The notes under the pieces were generated by a model. The model saw nothing but the letters and a program-made list of their open reading frames with translations, was not told the origin of the DNA and ran no database searches. A stretch of DNA of 64,000 nt from positions 434,001-498,000 of the forward strand of contig NZ_CCSE01000001.1 in the NCBI RefSeq assembly GCF_000756715.1, read 5' to 3'. The DNA comes from Jeotgalicoccus saudimassiliensis (GTDB lineage: Bacteria; Bacillota; Bacilli; Staphylococcales; Salinicoccaceae). This document shows, one piece after another, positions 1-9,848 of this stretch. Each line of letters opens with the position of its first letter. Position 1 is the first letter of the stretch. Both the position numbers and the translations under genes were made by a program.

Positions 1-298
1 CGATGCGTTCAGGGAATACTTCATCACTGCCGTATTCGATACCAGTCGGGTAGTAGTGTTTACCCATGTACGGGTCCATCAGCTGCATTGTTGCATTGTT
101 TGCACCAACGTCGCCGTTCACTGCATATCCAGGAAAACGTAAGTAATAAATACCTTCAGGAATTTCGTATTTATAATCGAAAGTCATACGCTCATAATCC
201 CAGCTGCCGCCAAGAACACAACCATTGTGGTTCATAATATCCTGCAGTGAGCCTTGTGGAATGACTATATTTTCAATACCTGAGTTTTCAAAAACCAT
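1..298 (-). CDS. yugN: YugN-like family protein (3' end beyond window)
   Basis: The reverse strand reads about 99 codons beginning MVFENSGIENIVIPQ and continuing off the left edge, so the C-terminus is missing. The pattern of a CVLGGSWDYER stretch, then YLRFPGYAVNGD and GKHYYPTGIEYG fits the YugN-like family of Firmicutes, small cytosolic proteins of unknown function; this is recognition from memory. Two adjacent ATGs exist (301 and 298). The second is preferred because it lies 8 bases after an AGGGGG ribosome-binding site, while the first lies only about 5 bases away. A SigmaA-type promoter is visible just upstream on the same strand. No function can be given. Confidence 0.75.
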   Translation of the reverse strand, partial: MVFENSGIENIVIPQGSLQDIMNHNGCVLGGSWDYERMTFDYKYEIPEGIYYLRFPGYAVNGDVGANNATMQLMDPYMGKHYYPTGIEYGSDEVFPERI

Positions 299-332
299 CA
301 TTTTTGCCCCCTATCATTTATCCATTACCCTA

Positions 333-361
333 ATTTTAATCTATTACAATACCAGTTGCAA
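333..361 (-). promoter_or_regulatory. Candidate SigmaA promoter of the yugN-like gene
   Basis: On the minus strand TTGCAA (356-361) is followed after 17 bases by TAAAAT (333-338), about 30 bases before the start codon of the yugN-like gene. Seen in sequence; not tested. Confidence 0.5.
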
Positions 362-425
362 ATGGTATTTATCATATAGTAACAAATGTATCAATATGAT
401 AAAATGATTGGGGAGAGGTGATTAT

Positions 426-863
426 ATGATAATGACAACAGATTTTGAAATTATGGATTCACTAGACTCTCTAAACGATATGATTACTGAGACAGAAGAG
501 TATTATAACTACTGTAAATATAAAGCACTCCTCGATACGGATGATGAAGTCAGTAAAATGATTAAACATTTTGCACGGTTAAAAGAGGATTTTACCGATG
601 TTGAACGGTTCGGTAAATATCACCCGGATTTCAGTTCGAAACGAAAAGAAATCAACCAGTATAAAAAAGCATTGGATATGCATCCGATTATTATGGAATA
701 CAGAAGAGCGGAATTTCAGCTGCAGTCACTGCTGGATGAAGTGCTTTTTATTATCGGTCAGTCGGTCAGTCCGCATGCTAATATCGTCAGCAGCAATCCA
801 TTTTTCTCAAACAGTTCAAACAGCGGCTGTGCAACAGGCGGAAGCTGCAGCTGCGCAGGTTAA
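426..863 (+). CDS. ylbF: YlbF/YmcA family protein, RicF-like
   Basis: A 145-residue mostly helical protein of the YlbF/YmcA (com_ylbF) family. In Bacillus subtilis, YlbF (RicF) forms the Y-complex with RicA and RicT, binds iron-sulfur clusters and helps RNase Y mature certain operon transcripts. Here the C-terminus carries a cysteine cluster, GCATGGSCSCAG, with Cys135, Cys141 and Cys143, which fits the cluster-binding tail of RicF. The ATG at 426 is chosen because AGAGGTG lies 5 bases upstream; an ATG at 432 is possible and the earlier in-frame ATG at 408 has no ribosome-binding site. A strong terminator follows, so the gene is probably transcribed alone. The family call is firm; the role is by analogy. 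Confidence 0.85.
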   Translation: MIMTTDFEIMDSLDSLNDMITETEEYYNYCKYKALLDTDDEVSKMIKHFARLKEDFTDVERFGKYHPDFSSKRKEINQYKKALDMHPIIMEYRRAEFQLQSLLDEVLFIIGQSVSPHANIVSSNPFFSNSSNSGCATGGSCSCAG

Positions 864-875
864 TATATACTTTAG

Positions 876-910
876 AAGAGCACGTACCGGGATGGTGCGT
901 GTTCTTTTTT
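876..910 (+). terminator. Rho-independent terminator after ylbF
   Basis: Arms 876-888 and 894-906 pair over 13 positions with two G-U pairs, followed by a run of six T. Confidence 0.8.
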
Positions 911-913
911 CTG

Positions 914-940
914 AAAAAAAAGACCCGCTCGATGCGGGTC
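914..940 (-). terminator. Rho-independent terminator of glpQ
   Basis: GACCCGC (922-928) and GCGGGTC (934-940) form a perfect 7-bp stem. Read on the minus strand it is followed by eight T (914-921), directly after the glpQ stop codon. Confidence 0.85.
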
Positions 941-947
941 GGAATTA

Positions 948-1868
948 TTAGTATCTGTCTTTTAACAGGTGGTAGCTGATGTCCGGATAGTCGGTCACAA
1001 TAGTGTGTGCACCTTTTTGGATGAGTTCATCCATCTTATCCATTTTATTAATATTCCAGTAGCCGACTGCGATGTTCAGGCTCGTCAGGAATTCGATAAA
1101 GCCTTTCGTATCCAGGCGGATGCCGTTATATTCTGCCGGAATCTGGAACGTATCTGCCGCAGGTTCATACATATGTCCGAAGCCTGCACGGTGGATAAAG
1201 AATGCACGGCTGACCTGATCAACGCCGGCACCAAGTGCCACAGAATCCTCAGCGTAGAGATTAAACTGTTTAATCTGTGCGTCGTGGAAACTTGTTACAA
1301 GTACACGGTCTTCCGCACCGAGTTCTGTAATTAAACGGTAGAGCAGACTTGGAACAAGGCTGCCCGCGTAGGATTCGGGATCATCTTTAATATCGATGTT
1401 GATTAACGTTCCCGGGTATTCTTCAATCAGTTCGCGGAGTGTAACAATTTTAGCTTTGTCATGTCCGCGGTACGGGTGATTGCCTTCAACATCAGTAAAG
1501 TGGTAACCGAAATCAAGCTCTTTTAAATCTGCGAGCGTCAGGTTGCTTACTTTACCTGCACCGTTGGAAGTTCTGTCTACGTATGCGTCGTGGAAAACGA
1601 CGATTTCTTCATCTTTTGTCAGACGGATATCAATTTCAAATCCCTCAACGTTAAACTCCGATGCTTTGTCAAAAGCGATGCGTGTATGTTCAGGCGCAAG
1701 ACCCATACCGCCGCGGTGTGCAAAAATATACGGTGAACGCTGCTTGAAGTATGGTTTAATATCGCGGACTTTCGTTTCTTTTAATAATTTAGTACCTGCC
1801 CAGAGGCCGAGTGTCAGACCGGTTGCGACGCCGACTGCTGTTGCCATTCTTTTAATACATTTTGCCAT
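948..1868 (-). CDS. glpQ: Glycerophosphodiester phosphodiesterase, membrane-anchored
   Basis: A 306-residue GDPD-family enzyme, expected to split glycerophosphodiesters into glycerol 3-phosphate and an alcohol. Catalytic and metal-binding residues of the family are visible: His51-Arg52 in AHRGGMG, Glu60, Glu78 and Asp80 in FEIDIRLTKD, and His93-Asp94 in VFHD. The first 25 residues hold a positively charged start and one hydrophobic segment (about residues 8-26), so the enzyme is probably anchored in the membrane with its domain outside. The start at 1868 is chosen because GGAGG lies 8 bases upstream; an in-frame ATG five codons earlier overlaps that site. It stands alone, diverging from ylbG. 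Which phosphodiester it prefers cannot be told. Confidence 0.88.
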   Translation of the reverse strand: MAKCIKRMATAVGVATGLTLGLWAGTKLLKETKVRDIKPYFKQRSPYIFAHRGGMGLAPEHTRIAFDKASEFNVEGFEIDIRLTKDEEIVVFHDAYVDRTSNGAGKVSNLTLADLKELDFGYHFTDVEGNHPYRGHDKAKIVTLRELIEEYPGTLINIDIKDDPESYAGSLVPSLLYRLITELGAEDRVLVTSFHDAQIKQFNLYAEDSVALGAGVDQVSRAFFIHRAGFGHMYEPAADTFQIPAEYNGIRLDTKGFIEFLTSLNIAVGYWNINKMDKMDELIQKGAHTIVTDYPDISYHLLKDRY

Positions 1869-1955
1869 GTTGGAAACCTCCATGAGATATTCATTTAAAA
1901 AACATACAGAATATATGTTATTATGATTCTAAAGATTTAGATAGGTGGTCAGTCA

Positions 1956-2219
1956 ATGATAGTCAACCGACTTGGTATATATGTTTATTTTAAACAAAAT
2001 AAATTCATTCGACAATTGAAACGGCACGGACATTTAATTTACGTTAATAAAACGAAGAAATATGTTCTTTTGTATGTCGATGAAGCCGAACTGGATAAGA
2101 CGCTCACAGATCTTGGCAAACTGAAGTTTGTCACGGATATAGTTCTCAGTGAGTACCCGAATATAAAACGCGAATATCACACTGAAGATAAAGAAAAACA
2201 GGATTATCGCGTGATATAG
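1956..2219 (+). CDS. ylbG: YlbG family protein (DUF2129)
   Basis: An 87-residue protein with the YlbG/DUF2129 pattern: a YFKQNKFIRQLKRHG start, a VLLYVDE core and a conserved end around LSEYPNIKREY. The family is widespread in Bacillales next to rsmD, as here, and has no proven function. AGGTGG precedes the ATG by about 8 bases. The gene ends two bases before the convergent gene at 2221, and no terminator is visible between them. Confidence 0.85.
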   Translation: MIVNRLGIYVYFKQNKFIRQLKRHGHLIYVNKTKKYVLLYVDEAELDKTLTDLGKLKFVTDIVLSEYPNIKREYHTEDKEKQDYRVI

Positions 2220-2220
2220 T

Positions 2221-2592
2221 TTATGTCATCGGCAGAATCAGGTGATTCAGTCTTAAAATGCCGGTTAAATACTGGTAGAACTGTTCACGTTCATAAAAAT
2301 CTTCCGGTGATTTTGTTGAGAATTCAACGATGCTGAGGTTTTTATCCTCACACCATGATTTTATTAACTGATATTTTTTACCTTCGCCGTCTTTAATGGC
2401 GATGCCGTTATAAATCGTGTATATTGCCTGCAGGTCCTGTTCAACAGGTTTCATAATCAGCAGGAATGTTGCAGGTGATTTATCGTTGTCTAAAAATATT
2501 GCGTGCCGGACACGTTCATGATTATATTCAATCAATGCCTGCAATTCAAATATTTCGTGGTAACCTTCACCCATCGTGATGAATTTTTGCAT
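2221..2592 (-). CDS. Conserved small protein of unknown function (DUF7147-like)
   Basis: A 123-residue cytosolic protein with no signal peptide or membrane segment. The start MQKFITMGEGYHEIFEL and a middle block with KPVEQDLQAIYTIYNG resemble a Firmicutes family sometimes annotated as methylthioribose kinase and more recently as a DUF; I recognise the family only loosely and see no kinase motif. AGGAG lies 8 bases before the ATG. It is convergent with ylbG and divergent from rsmD, a position in which staphylococci also carry a small gene. The older enzyme name should not be trusted. Confidence 0.6.
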   Translation of the reverse strand: MQKFITMGEGYHEIFELQALIEYNHERVRHAIFLDNDKSPATFLLIMKPVEQDLQAIYTIYNGIAIKDGEGKKYQLIKSWCEDKNLSIVEFSTKSPEDFYEREQFYQYLTGILRLNHLILPMT

Positions 2593-2652
2593 GTAATCAA
2601 CTCCTATAAATTATAATATATGACCAGAGAGCCAAATGAAAGGGCAATACTT

Positions 2653-3192
2653 ATGAGAATTATAAGCGGGAAATATAAAGCGAAGAAACTGAACACATTA
2701 AAATCCAATGATACACGGCCTACAAGCGACAAAGTACGGGAAAGTGTATTCAGTATGCTCGGCTCCATTGAAGGGAGCGTCCTGGACCTTTTCGGGGGGA
2801 CAGGCGGCCTTGCCATTGAAGCGCTGAGCCGCGGGGCGGACAGTGCGATGATAATCGACGGTGCCGGCGATGCAATTAAAATTATTAAGGAAAATACGAA
2901 GGGCATCGATGAGCCTGTGGAGATTTTCAGAAATGATTACCGCCGCGCACTGAAGGCGATGGGAAAACGGGAAAAGTCGTTTGACTTAATTTTCCTGGAT
3001 CCGCCTTACAATAAAAAACTTATCGATAAAAGTCTCGAACTGATAGAAGAGTATAATATTTTACATGACGGCGGCAGAATTGTCGCTGAAGCAGGTAAAA
3101 ATGAAACATTTAAACATCCCGGATTTGAAATCGTCAAGGAACATAATTACGGTTCAATTAAAGTATGGGTGCTTATTAAAGAAGGAAAGTAG
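2653..3192 (+). CDS. rsmD: 16S rRNA (guanine-N2)-methyltransferase RsmD
   Basis: A 179-residue SAM-dependent methyltransferase that modifies G966 (E. coli numbering) of 16S rRNA. Family motifs are visible: MRIISGKYKAKKL at the start, a SAM-binding VLDLFGGTGGL around residues 45-55, and the catalytic DPPY in IFLDPPYNKK. The ATG at 2653 is used because AAGGG lies 8 bases upstream and the family begins with MRIISG; an earlier in-frame ATG at 2620 has no ribosome-binding site. coaD follows after 9 bases, the usual pair. Confidence 0.93.
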   Translation: MRIISGKYKAKKLNTLKSNDTRPTSDKVRESVFSMLGSIEGSVLDLFGGTGGLAIEALSRGADSAMIIDGAGDAIKIIKENTKGIDEPVEIFRNDYRRALKAMGKREKSFDLIFLDPPYNKKLIDKSLELIEEYNILHDGGRIVAEAGKNETFKHPGFEIVKEHNYGSIKVWVLIKEGK

Positions 3193-4813
<1,621 letters not shown>

Positions 4814-4890
4814 ACATAAACCCCCGATAAATGTTATACTAAGTGTATCAAATTATTAGACAGATTGAAGTTATTTGTTAAGAAAAAAAC

Positions 4891-4919
4891 TTGACACTTT
4901 TTCTTTATAATTGTACAAT
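4891..4919 (+). promoter_or_regulatory. Strong SigmaA promoter of yceD-rpmF
   Basis: A perfect -35 TTGACA (4891-4896), a 17-base spacer and TACAAT (4914-4919). It lies about 32 bases before the yceD start codon. Confidence 0.85.
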
Positions 4920-4950
4920 ATCTGTTGTGCTCATAAGAGGTGGAATTTAT

Positions 4951-5472
4951 ATGAAATGGTCACTTTCCCAACTAAGAAAGTATGCCAGTGACAAATTCAC
5001 TTTTAATGAAACTGTTCAGTTAGACACATTGTTGGATCGTGCGGACATACTCGCTGTAGAAGATGTTAATGTCTACGGAGATATGTTTTTCGGACGTCAT
5101 CGAGTAGATGTTGACTTGCATATATCGGCGGTTGTTAAGATGATCGACAGCCGGAGCGGTGATACCGTTAGTCTGCCACTCGAGATACAATCTGTCGAAG
5201 TGTTTGATGAAACACTTGAAGAAGACGAGGAAACAGAAGATGACAACATGCATCCGCTGATCCATACGCTGGATCTCGAGCCTGTAGTCAGAGAACTGCT
5301 GATCGTTAACTTACCGACAGTTTATACTGAGAGTGATGAACTACCCGGGTCATCAGGAGCAAGTGGTTGGACAGTAATGGATGAAGCGGAAGTCAGCGGC
5401 CAAAAGCCGGCTGTGGATCCGAGATTACAAAAACTAGAAGCTTTAAAGCTAAGCGATGAGGAGGAAAAATAA
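4951..5472 (+). CDS. yceD: YceD/DUF177 family protein
   Basis: A 173-residue acidic protein of the DUF177/YceD family, linked in bacteria and plants to 23S rRNA accumulation and almost always encoded just before rpmF. The [12 protein letters not shown] start and the [16 protein letters not shown] block are typical. The ATG at 4951 follows AGAGGTGG; an upstream in-frame start at 4891 would lie inside the promoter. Its stop codon overlaps the rpmF start (TAATG), so the two are probably coupled. The cysteines found in many homologues near the C-terminus are absent. Confidence 0.88.
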   Translation: MKWSLSQLRKYASDKFTFNETVQLDTLLDRADILAVEDVNVYGDMFFGRHRVDVDLHISAVVKMIDSRSGDTVSLPLEIQSVEVFDETLEEDEETEDDNMHPLIHTLDLEPVVRELLIVNLPTVYTESDELPGSSGASGWTVMDEAEVSGQKPAVDPRLQKLEALKLSDEEEK

Positions 5473-5645
5473 TGGCAGTACCTAAAAGAAGAACATCAAA
5501 AACACGTAAAAATAAACGTCGTTCACACATGAGACTTTCATTACCAGGAATGGTAGAATGCTCAAACTGCGGTGAAACTAAATTAGCTCACCGTGTATGT
5601 AAAGAGTGCGGAAGCTACAAAGGCGAAGAAGTTGTAGCCAACTAA
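5472..5645 (+). CDS. rpmF: 50S ribosomal protein L32
   Basis: A 57-residue basic protein that begins [18 protein letters not shown] and has a zinc ribbon with Cys30, Cys33, Cys43 and Cys46, so this is the zinc-binding form of L32. GAGGAGG precedes the ATG, which overlaps the yceD stop. The reading frame is clear and highly basic as expected. A long perfect terminator follows 16 bases after the stop. Confidence 0.97.
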   Translation: MAVPKRRTSKTRKNKRRSHMRLSLPGMVECSNCGETKLAHRVCKECGSYKGEEVVAN

Positions 5646-5660
5646 TTGCCTTTATAAGAA

Positions 5661-5705
5661 AACGGCCTGAAAATCTTAGTACTAAGGTTTTCGGGCCGTT
5701 TTTTT
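5661..5705 (+). terminator. Strong terminator after rpmF
   Basis: A long near-perfect hairpin (AACGGCC at 5661 paired with GGCCGTT ending at 5700, stem about 18 bp) followed by T5. The A-rich left side means it may also stop transcription coming from ylbP on the minus strand. Confidence 0.9.
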
Positions 5706-5817
5706 GCTGTGTGGTCGTATGAAAGTTGTTTATCGAAGCGGATTTCATTATGCGGGTTAATAAAGAAATCCGAAACGGCAAAAGCCATTCCGGACATGAA
5801 AGTATTAAGTATTCTTT

Positions 5818-6270
5818 TTAATTTGGGTACCACATTAATGATTCATCGGCGAGATCACGTTCGATATCGTATTCGTGTGCATCGAAATCATGTTTTTCAA
5901 AAAAGTTGCGGGAATTCTGGAAGCGGCTGATGGCTTTTATAGGAAGGTTGAATGATTTGGCATAGTCGATCAGTTCACTGCCGAATCCTCTGCCCTGATA
6001 TTTTTCCAGCACTTCGAGTTTCCATATTACTAAATAATCTGCTGTATCGTTGTCGATCGGATGATCTGTATCCTCCCGGCGATACAGGCACATGCGTGCA
6101 GCCAGGTCATCTCCCTGGTAGATTCCGTAAAATGGTGAATCGATATTGGCATCGATTACGTTGGCTTCGAGTTCATCAATCATATGCAGTTCCTGAGCAC
6201 CATACTCTCGGAACTTTTTAAATTCTTCTGCTGTTTTGTAATTAATAGCTAAGTTTTTTACTTTTGACAT
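5818..6270 (-). CDS. ylbP: GNAT-family N-acetyltransferase YlbP
   Basis: A 150-residue protein with the GNAT acetyl-CoA-binding pattern (KLEVLEKYQGRGFGSELI, residues about 95-112). The start MSKVKNLAINYKTAEEFKKF and the end SLMWYPN match the YlbP family of Bacillales; the substrate is unknown. The ATG at 6270 is chosen because AGGAG lies 9 bases upstream; in-frame codons further upstream run through the promoter. It diverges from bshC and shares a back-to-back promoter region with it. The neighbourhood with yceD-rpmF is conserved. Confidence 0.88.
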   Translation of the reverse strand: MSKVKNLAINYKTAEEFKKFREYGAQELHMIDELEANVIDANIDSPFYGIYQGDDLAARMCLYRREDTDHPIDNDTADYLVIWKLEVLEKYQGRGFGSELIDYAKSFNLPIKAISRFQNSRNFFEKHDFDAHEYDIERDLADESLMWYPN

Positions 6271-6292
6271 ATGGCAACGCTCCTTTTCATAC

Positions 6293-6321
6293 AGTATATT
6301 CATAATTGCCAAGCCGTTCAA
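6293..6321 (-). promoter_or_regulatory. Promoter of ylbP
   Basis: On the minus strand TTGAAC (6316-6321), 17-base spacer, TATACT (6293-6298). The -35 box abuts that of the divergent bshC promoter. Confidence 0.6.
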
Positions 6322-6350
6322 TTGTTTTATAGTTAAATAAATTTTATACT
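6322..6350 (+). promoter_or_regulatory. Promoter of bshC
   Basis: TTGTTT (6322-6327), 17-base spacer, TATACT (6345-6350), about 32 bases before the bshC start codon. Confidence 0.55.
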
Positions 6351-6381
6351 TTGAATAACGATTAATTGAGGAGAAAGATTT

Positions 6382-7947
6382 ATGCATTTTGAGACTATTG
6401 ATTTTTCAGGGAACATACATAATACAGCTGACAATAAACAATTCTACGGCGGTTTATCGTACGACGAAGCAGGAATCAGAGAAGTGCTTCAGCGTCCGGC
6501 GCACAGTCATACCGGGGAGCTTGGCAGTATTATCGAAGCGGATATGGAGCGGTACGGTCTGACAGATGCCGGGCGGCGTAATATTGAACTGCTTAAAAAA
6601 GGGAACAAGGTTGTTATTGCCGGCCAGCAGGCAGGCCTTTTCATGAGTCCTTCCTATATCATTCATAAGATAGTGTCAATTTTAGTCGTGACTAAAGAGC
6701 TTAAGGAAAAATACGATTACGATGCAGTTCCTGTATTTTGGATTGCAGGTGAGGATCATGATTTCGATGAAGTGAACCATACGCATCTATACGATACGTA
6801 TCACCGCAGGCGTGTGAAAGTACACTACAAGCCGAATTTAACAGTGCCGATGAGCATCGGATTTTATCAGTACGATAAAAAAGCGATGACTGCTGTACTA
6901 GATAAAGTGCTGAAATATCTCGGTGACTCAAATTACACAGCGGATTTAAAAAAGAAAACTGCTGCTGCGATTGAGCGGTGTACAACGTGGACAGAGCTGT
7001 TTCACAGCCTGGTCCACGACACATTTAAAGAAGACGGTCTCGTAATTTTTAATTCGCATCTTGAAGCGGTGAGGGAACTCGAAGTACCGATGCTTAAAAA
7101 TATGTTCGAAAATCACCATAAAATTGATGAAGCATTTAAAACAGGACAGTCAGAATTCTTAAGTGCGGTGAATAAATCCCCGGTGATACAGACGGATACA
7201 GAGGTCCATCTGTTCGGCAATGCATCATCGACACGCGAACTGATAGCAGAAACAGCATCGGGATATGAACTCGGCGGTGAAATATTCAGCGCAGCTGATA
7301 TTATTTCACGTATCGAAAAGACTCCGGCAGAGTTTTCGAATAACGTTGTAACGCGTCCGCTGATGCAGGAAATGCTGTTTAATACAGCAGTCTTTTTAGG
7401 CGGCGGTGCGGAAGTGTCATACTGGGGTGAACTCCACAAAGTCTTTGAAGTGATGCATACGCCGATGCCGATTGTTATGAAGCGTATGGAATTTATGCAC
7501 GTGGATGACCGTCTGGAAAAACTGCTCGACAGATACGGGCTGACACTCGACAATACGATTACCGGACAGATTCAGGAGCGAAAGGAAACGCTTATTGAGA
7601 CGCATACAAATGACGACATAATCGATGAAATTGAACGTGTTAAGGCGACGGTTGAAGAGGCATTTAAACCGCTTTACAATCACGCAGATGAATACTTCAG
7701 CAGCGGCATTATCGACGGCAATAAGAAAATTCATATGAATGAGCTGGATTATTTAAAAAAACGTTACACTGTCGATATTAAACGCAGGTTAAGAACGGAA
7801 TTGAACAATCTGGATGAGTTGAGTGAAAAGCTGATGCCGAATGGAGCGCTGCAGGAACGGCTCTACCATCCATGGCAGTATCTGAACGGAAATTGGGATT
7901 ACTCCCCACTCAGTTACACCGACAAATTAACATTGATAAAAAGTTAA
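6382..7947 (+). CDS. bshC: Bacillithiol biosynthesis cysteine-adding enzyme BshC
   Basis: A 521-residue cytosolic protein of the BshC (YllA) family, which adds cysteine to glucosaminyl-malate in the last step of bacillithiol synthesis. Family blocks are clear: VIAGQQAGLFMSPSY, PVFWIAGEDHDFDEVNH, and FLGGGAEVSYWGEL; a long coiled helix lies near residues 390-470. Length is close to normal. GAGGAG precedes the ATG. The gene lies directly upstream of mraZ, as in Bacillus and Staphylococcus, but is separated from it by a terminator. It shows that this organism uses bacillithiol as its low-molecular-weight thiol. Confidence 0.94.
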   Translation: MHFETIDFSGNIHNTADNKQFYGGLSYDEAGIREVLQRPAHSHTGELGSIIEADMERYGLTDAGRRNIELLKKGNKVVIAGQQAGLFMSPSYIIHKIVSILVVTKELKEKYDYDAVPVFWIAGEDHDFDEVNHTHLYDTYHRRRVKVHYKPNLTVPMSIGFYQYDKKAMTAVLDKVLKYLGDSNYTADLKKKTAAAIERCTTWTELFHSLVHDTFKEDGLVIFNSHLEAVRELEVPMLKNMFENHHKIDEAFKTGQSEFLSAVNKSPVIQTDTEVHLFGNASSTRELIAETASGYELGGEIFSAADIISRIEKTPAEFSNNVVTRPLMQEMLFNTAVFLGGGAEVSYWGELHKVFEVMHTPMPIVMKRMEFMHVDDRLEKLLDRYGLTLDNTITGQIQERKETLIETHTNDDIIDEIERVKATVEEAFKPLYNHADEYFSSGIIDGNKKIHMNELDYLKKRYTVDIKRRLRTELNNLDELSEKLMPNGALQERLYHPWQYLNGNWDYSPLSYTDKLTLIKS

Positions 7948-7964
7948 TAATTGCTGTATACCGC

Positions 7965-7997
7965 GCGATTTCTTCGTTAGAAGAAATCGCTTTTTTT
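7965..7997 (+). terminator. Terminator after bshC
   Basis: GCGATTTCTTC (7965-7975) pairs perfectly with GAAGAAATCGC (7980-7990), followed by T7. Confidence 0.9.
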
Positions 7998-8025
7998 ATT
8001 TGGAAAATTATTTACCAATCTTTTT

Positions 8026-8057
8026 TATAATTTGTGGAGGAAAGTGGGGAGATGTGG
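8026..8057 (+). promoter_or_regulatory. mraZ operon -10 box and triple MraZ operator
   Basis: TATAAT (8026-8031) is followed at once by three GTGG repeats at 8034, 8044 and 8054, spaced exactly 10 bp. MraZ proteins bind short direct repeats with one-turn spacing in front of their own gene (TGGGN in E. coli, AAAGTG[T/G] in Mycoplasma). Here the repeats overlap the expected transcription start, a good position for autorepression. No clear -35 box stands at the normal distance (TTGGAA lies 20 bases upstream of the -10). Confidence 0.7.
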
Positions 8058-8086
8058 TAAATTAATATATATAGCGGGGTGAGAAT

Positions 8087-8518
8087 ATGTTCATGGGTGA
8101 GTACAAACATAATTTGGATACGAAAGGCCGTATAATTGTGCCGAGTAAATTCAGAGAATTACTCGATGAACAATTCGTTATTACGCGTGGCCTCGACCGC
8201 TGTTTATTCGCGTATACAGTGGATGAATGGAGCCGTATTGAAGATAAACTTAAAACACTTCCGCTGACAAAAAAAGACGCGCGTAAGTTTACGAGATTAT
8301 TTTTCTCAGGTGCCACTTCCGTGGAAATCGACAAGCAGGGACGTATTAATATTCCGCAGAATCTGCGTGAATATGCGGGACTGTCGAAAGATTGTACGGT
8401 AATTGGAGTCTCAAGCAGAATTGAAATTTGGGATTCGGCAGCATGGGAAGATTTTTATACAGAATCTGAAGATAACTTTGAAGATATAGCAGAAGATTTA
8501 ATCGATTTTGACCTTTAG
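8087..8518 (+). CDS. mraZ: Transcriptional regulator / division protein MraZ
   Basis: A 143-residue protein with two SpoVT-AbrB-type DNA-binding halves: [21 protein letters not shown] at the start and [17 protein letters not shown] at about residues 80-97. MraZ binds upstream repeats of the dcw operon as a ring-shaped oligomer and usually represses it. The matching repeats are visible at 8034-8057. GGGGTG precedes the ATG. It is the first gene of the cluster and is followed by rsmH after 11 bases. Confidence 0.95.
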   Translation: MFMGEYKHNLDTKGRIIVPSKFRELLDEQFVITRGLDRCLFAYTVDEWSRIEDKLKTLPLTKKDARKFTRLFFSGATSVEIDKQGRINIPQNLREYAGLSKDCTVIGVSSRIEIWDSAAWEDFYTESEDNFEDIAEDLIDFDL

Positions 8519-8529
8519 GATGTGACAGG

Positions 8530-9459
8530 ATGTTCAACCACACTTCAGTTTTACTAAAAGAAACAGTCGATGGTTTAAATATTAAACCCGACGGCATATA
8601 CGTCGATGCAACACTCGGCGGAGGCGGACATACTTCATATTTATTGTCACAGCTTGAAACGGGGCATGTCTATGCATTTGATCAGGATATGACAGCGATA
8701 AATAATGCCCGCGAAAAATTTAAAGATCACAGCAATATAACGTTAATTCATACTAATTTTGAAAATATAACTTCAGCACTAAACGACATCGGTGTGACAG
8801 GCATCGACGGTATTTTATATGACCTGGGTGTTTCAAGTCCTCAGCTCGACGTTACAGAGCGGGGTTTCAGTCACTCAAAAACAGCGAGACTCGACATGAG
8901 AATGGATCAGACACAGGAACTCGATGCTTACGAGATTGTTAATGAGTACTCATACGAAGCACTGGTAAGCATATTTTTCAGATATGGTGAAGAAAAATTT
9001 TCGAAAAAGATTGCACGGGAAATCGAACGCTTACGCAAAATTGAGCCGATTGAAACAACGACGGAACTTGCCGACATTATTAAGTCTCAGATTCCGCAGA
9101 AATTCAGGCGTACAGGCGGACACCCTGCGAAACGTATTTTCCAGGCGCTCCGAATTGCAGTTAACGATGAACTTGGCGTATTTGAACGTTCACTGGAACA
9201 GGCAATTGAACTCCTGAACAAAGATGGACGTGTATCAGTAATTACATTCCACTCGCTGGAAGACAGAATTTGTAAGCAGATGTTCGTAGAATATGAAAAG
9301 GGGCCGGAGCTTCCGAAAAACATGCCGATTATCCCCGAAGGATATGAACCGGTATTAAAAAGGGTGAACCGCAAACCGATTATTGCAGAGGGCGATGATC
9401 TTGAAGCGAACCCGCGCGCGCGCAGCGCGAAGCTTCGAATTGCCGAGAAACAAGTATAG
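8530..9459 (+). CDS. rsmH: 16S rRNA (cytosine-N4)-methyltransferase RsmH
   Basis: A 309-residue SAM-dependent methyltransferase acting on C1402 of 16S rRNA (formerly MraW). The start [17 protein letters not shown], the SAM site [15 protein letters not shown], the [10 protein letters not shown] block and the [17 protein letters not shown] segment are diagnostic. AGGATG lies upstream of the ATG. Second gene of the dcw operon. Confidence 0.96.
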   Translation: MFNHTSVLLKETVDGLNIKPDGIYVDATLGGGGHTSYLLSQLETGHVYAFDQDMTAINNAREKFKDHSNITLIHTNFENITSALNDIGVTGIDGILYDLGVSSPQLDVTERGFSHSKTARLDMRMDQTQELDAYEIVNEYSYEALVSIFFRYGEEKFSKKIAREIERLRKIEPIETTTELADIIKSQIPQKFRRTGGHPAKRIFQALRIAVNDELGVFERSLEQAIELLNKDGRVSVITFHSLEDRICKQMFVEYEKGPELPKNMPIIPEGYEPVLKRVNRKPIIAEGDDLEANPRARSAKLRIAEKQV

Positions 9460-9470
9460 GATGTGTTGAC

Positions 9471-9848
9471 ATGGTAGTAGAAAGATATACTGAAGTGAAT
9501 CCCGCGAAGAAAGTATACAGAGAACCTGACCGTCAGCCGAAAACACGTAAAAGAGAAAAAGTAGTTGGTATTAAACGCATGGAAATGGCCGTCTACATAA
9601 TACTTGCCGTTCTGATTGCGGCAGTTTCCATATATGTGCTATCTTTAAAAATGGAAGCGTACAACTATCAGAATGAAAAAACATCATTAGAACAGTCTAT
9701 CGCAGTTAAAAATGGTGAAATCAGTGAGTTGAATACTGAGGTCACTTACCTTGCTTCCTACGATCGTATTTATGAAAAAGCTCAGGAACTGGGCCTTGAT
9801 TTGAATAATAGCAATGTAAAGGTTGTAGAAAAGTATGGCGAAGATTAG
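9471..9848 (+). CDS. ftsL: Cell division protein FtsL
   Basis: A 125-residue bitopic membrane protein: a basic cytoplasmic part (residues 1-37), one membrane segment (about 40-60, AVYIILAVLIAAVSIYVLSL) and an extracellular coiled coil. FtsL forms a complex with DivIB and DivIC at the division septum. The sequence itself is poorly conserved, so the call rests on topology and position between rsmH and the PBP gene. Its end overlaps the pbp1 start by 14 bases. Confidence 0.9.
   Translation: MVVERYTEVNPAKKVYREPDRQPKTRKREKVVGIKRMEMAVYIILAVLIAAVSIYVLSLKMEAYNYQNEKTSLEQSIAVKNGEISELNTEVTYLASYDRIYEKAQELGLDLNNSNVKVVEKYGED

Noticed and set aside
598-951. 117-codon frame overlapping ylbF
   Set aside because: Out-of-frame shadow of ylbF that runs through two terminators.
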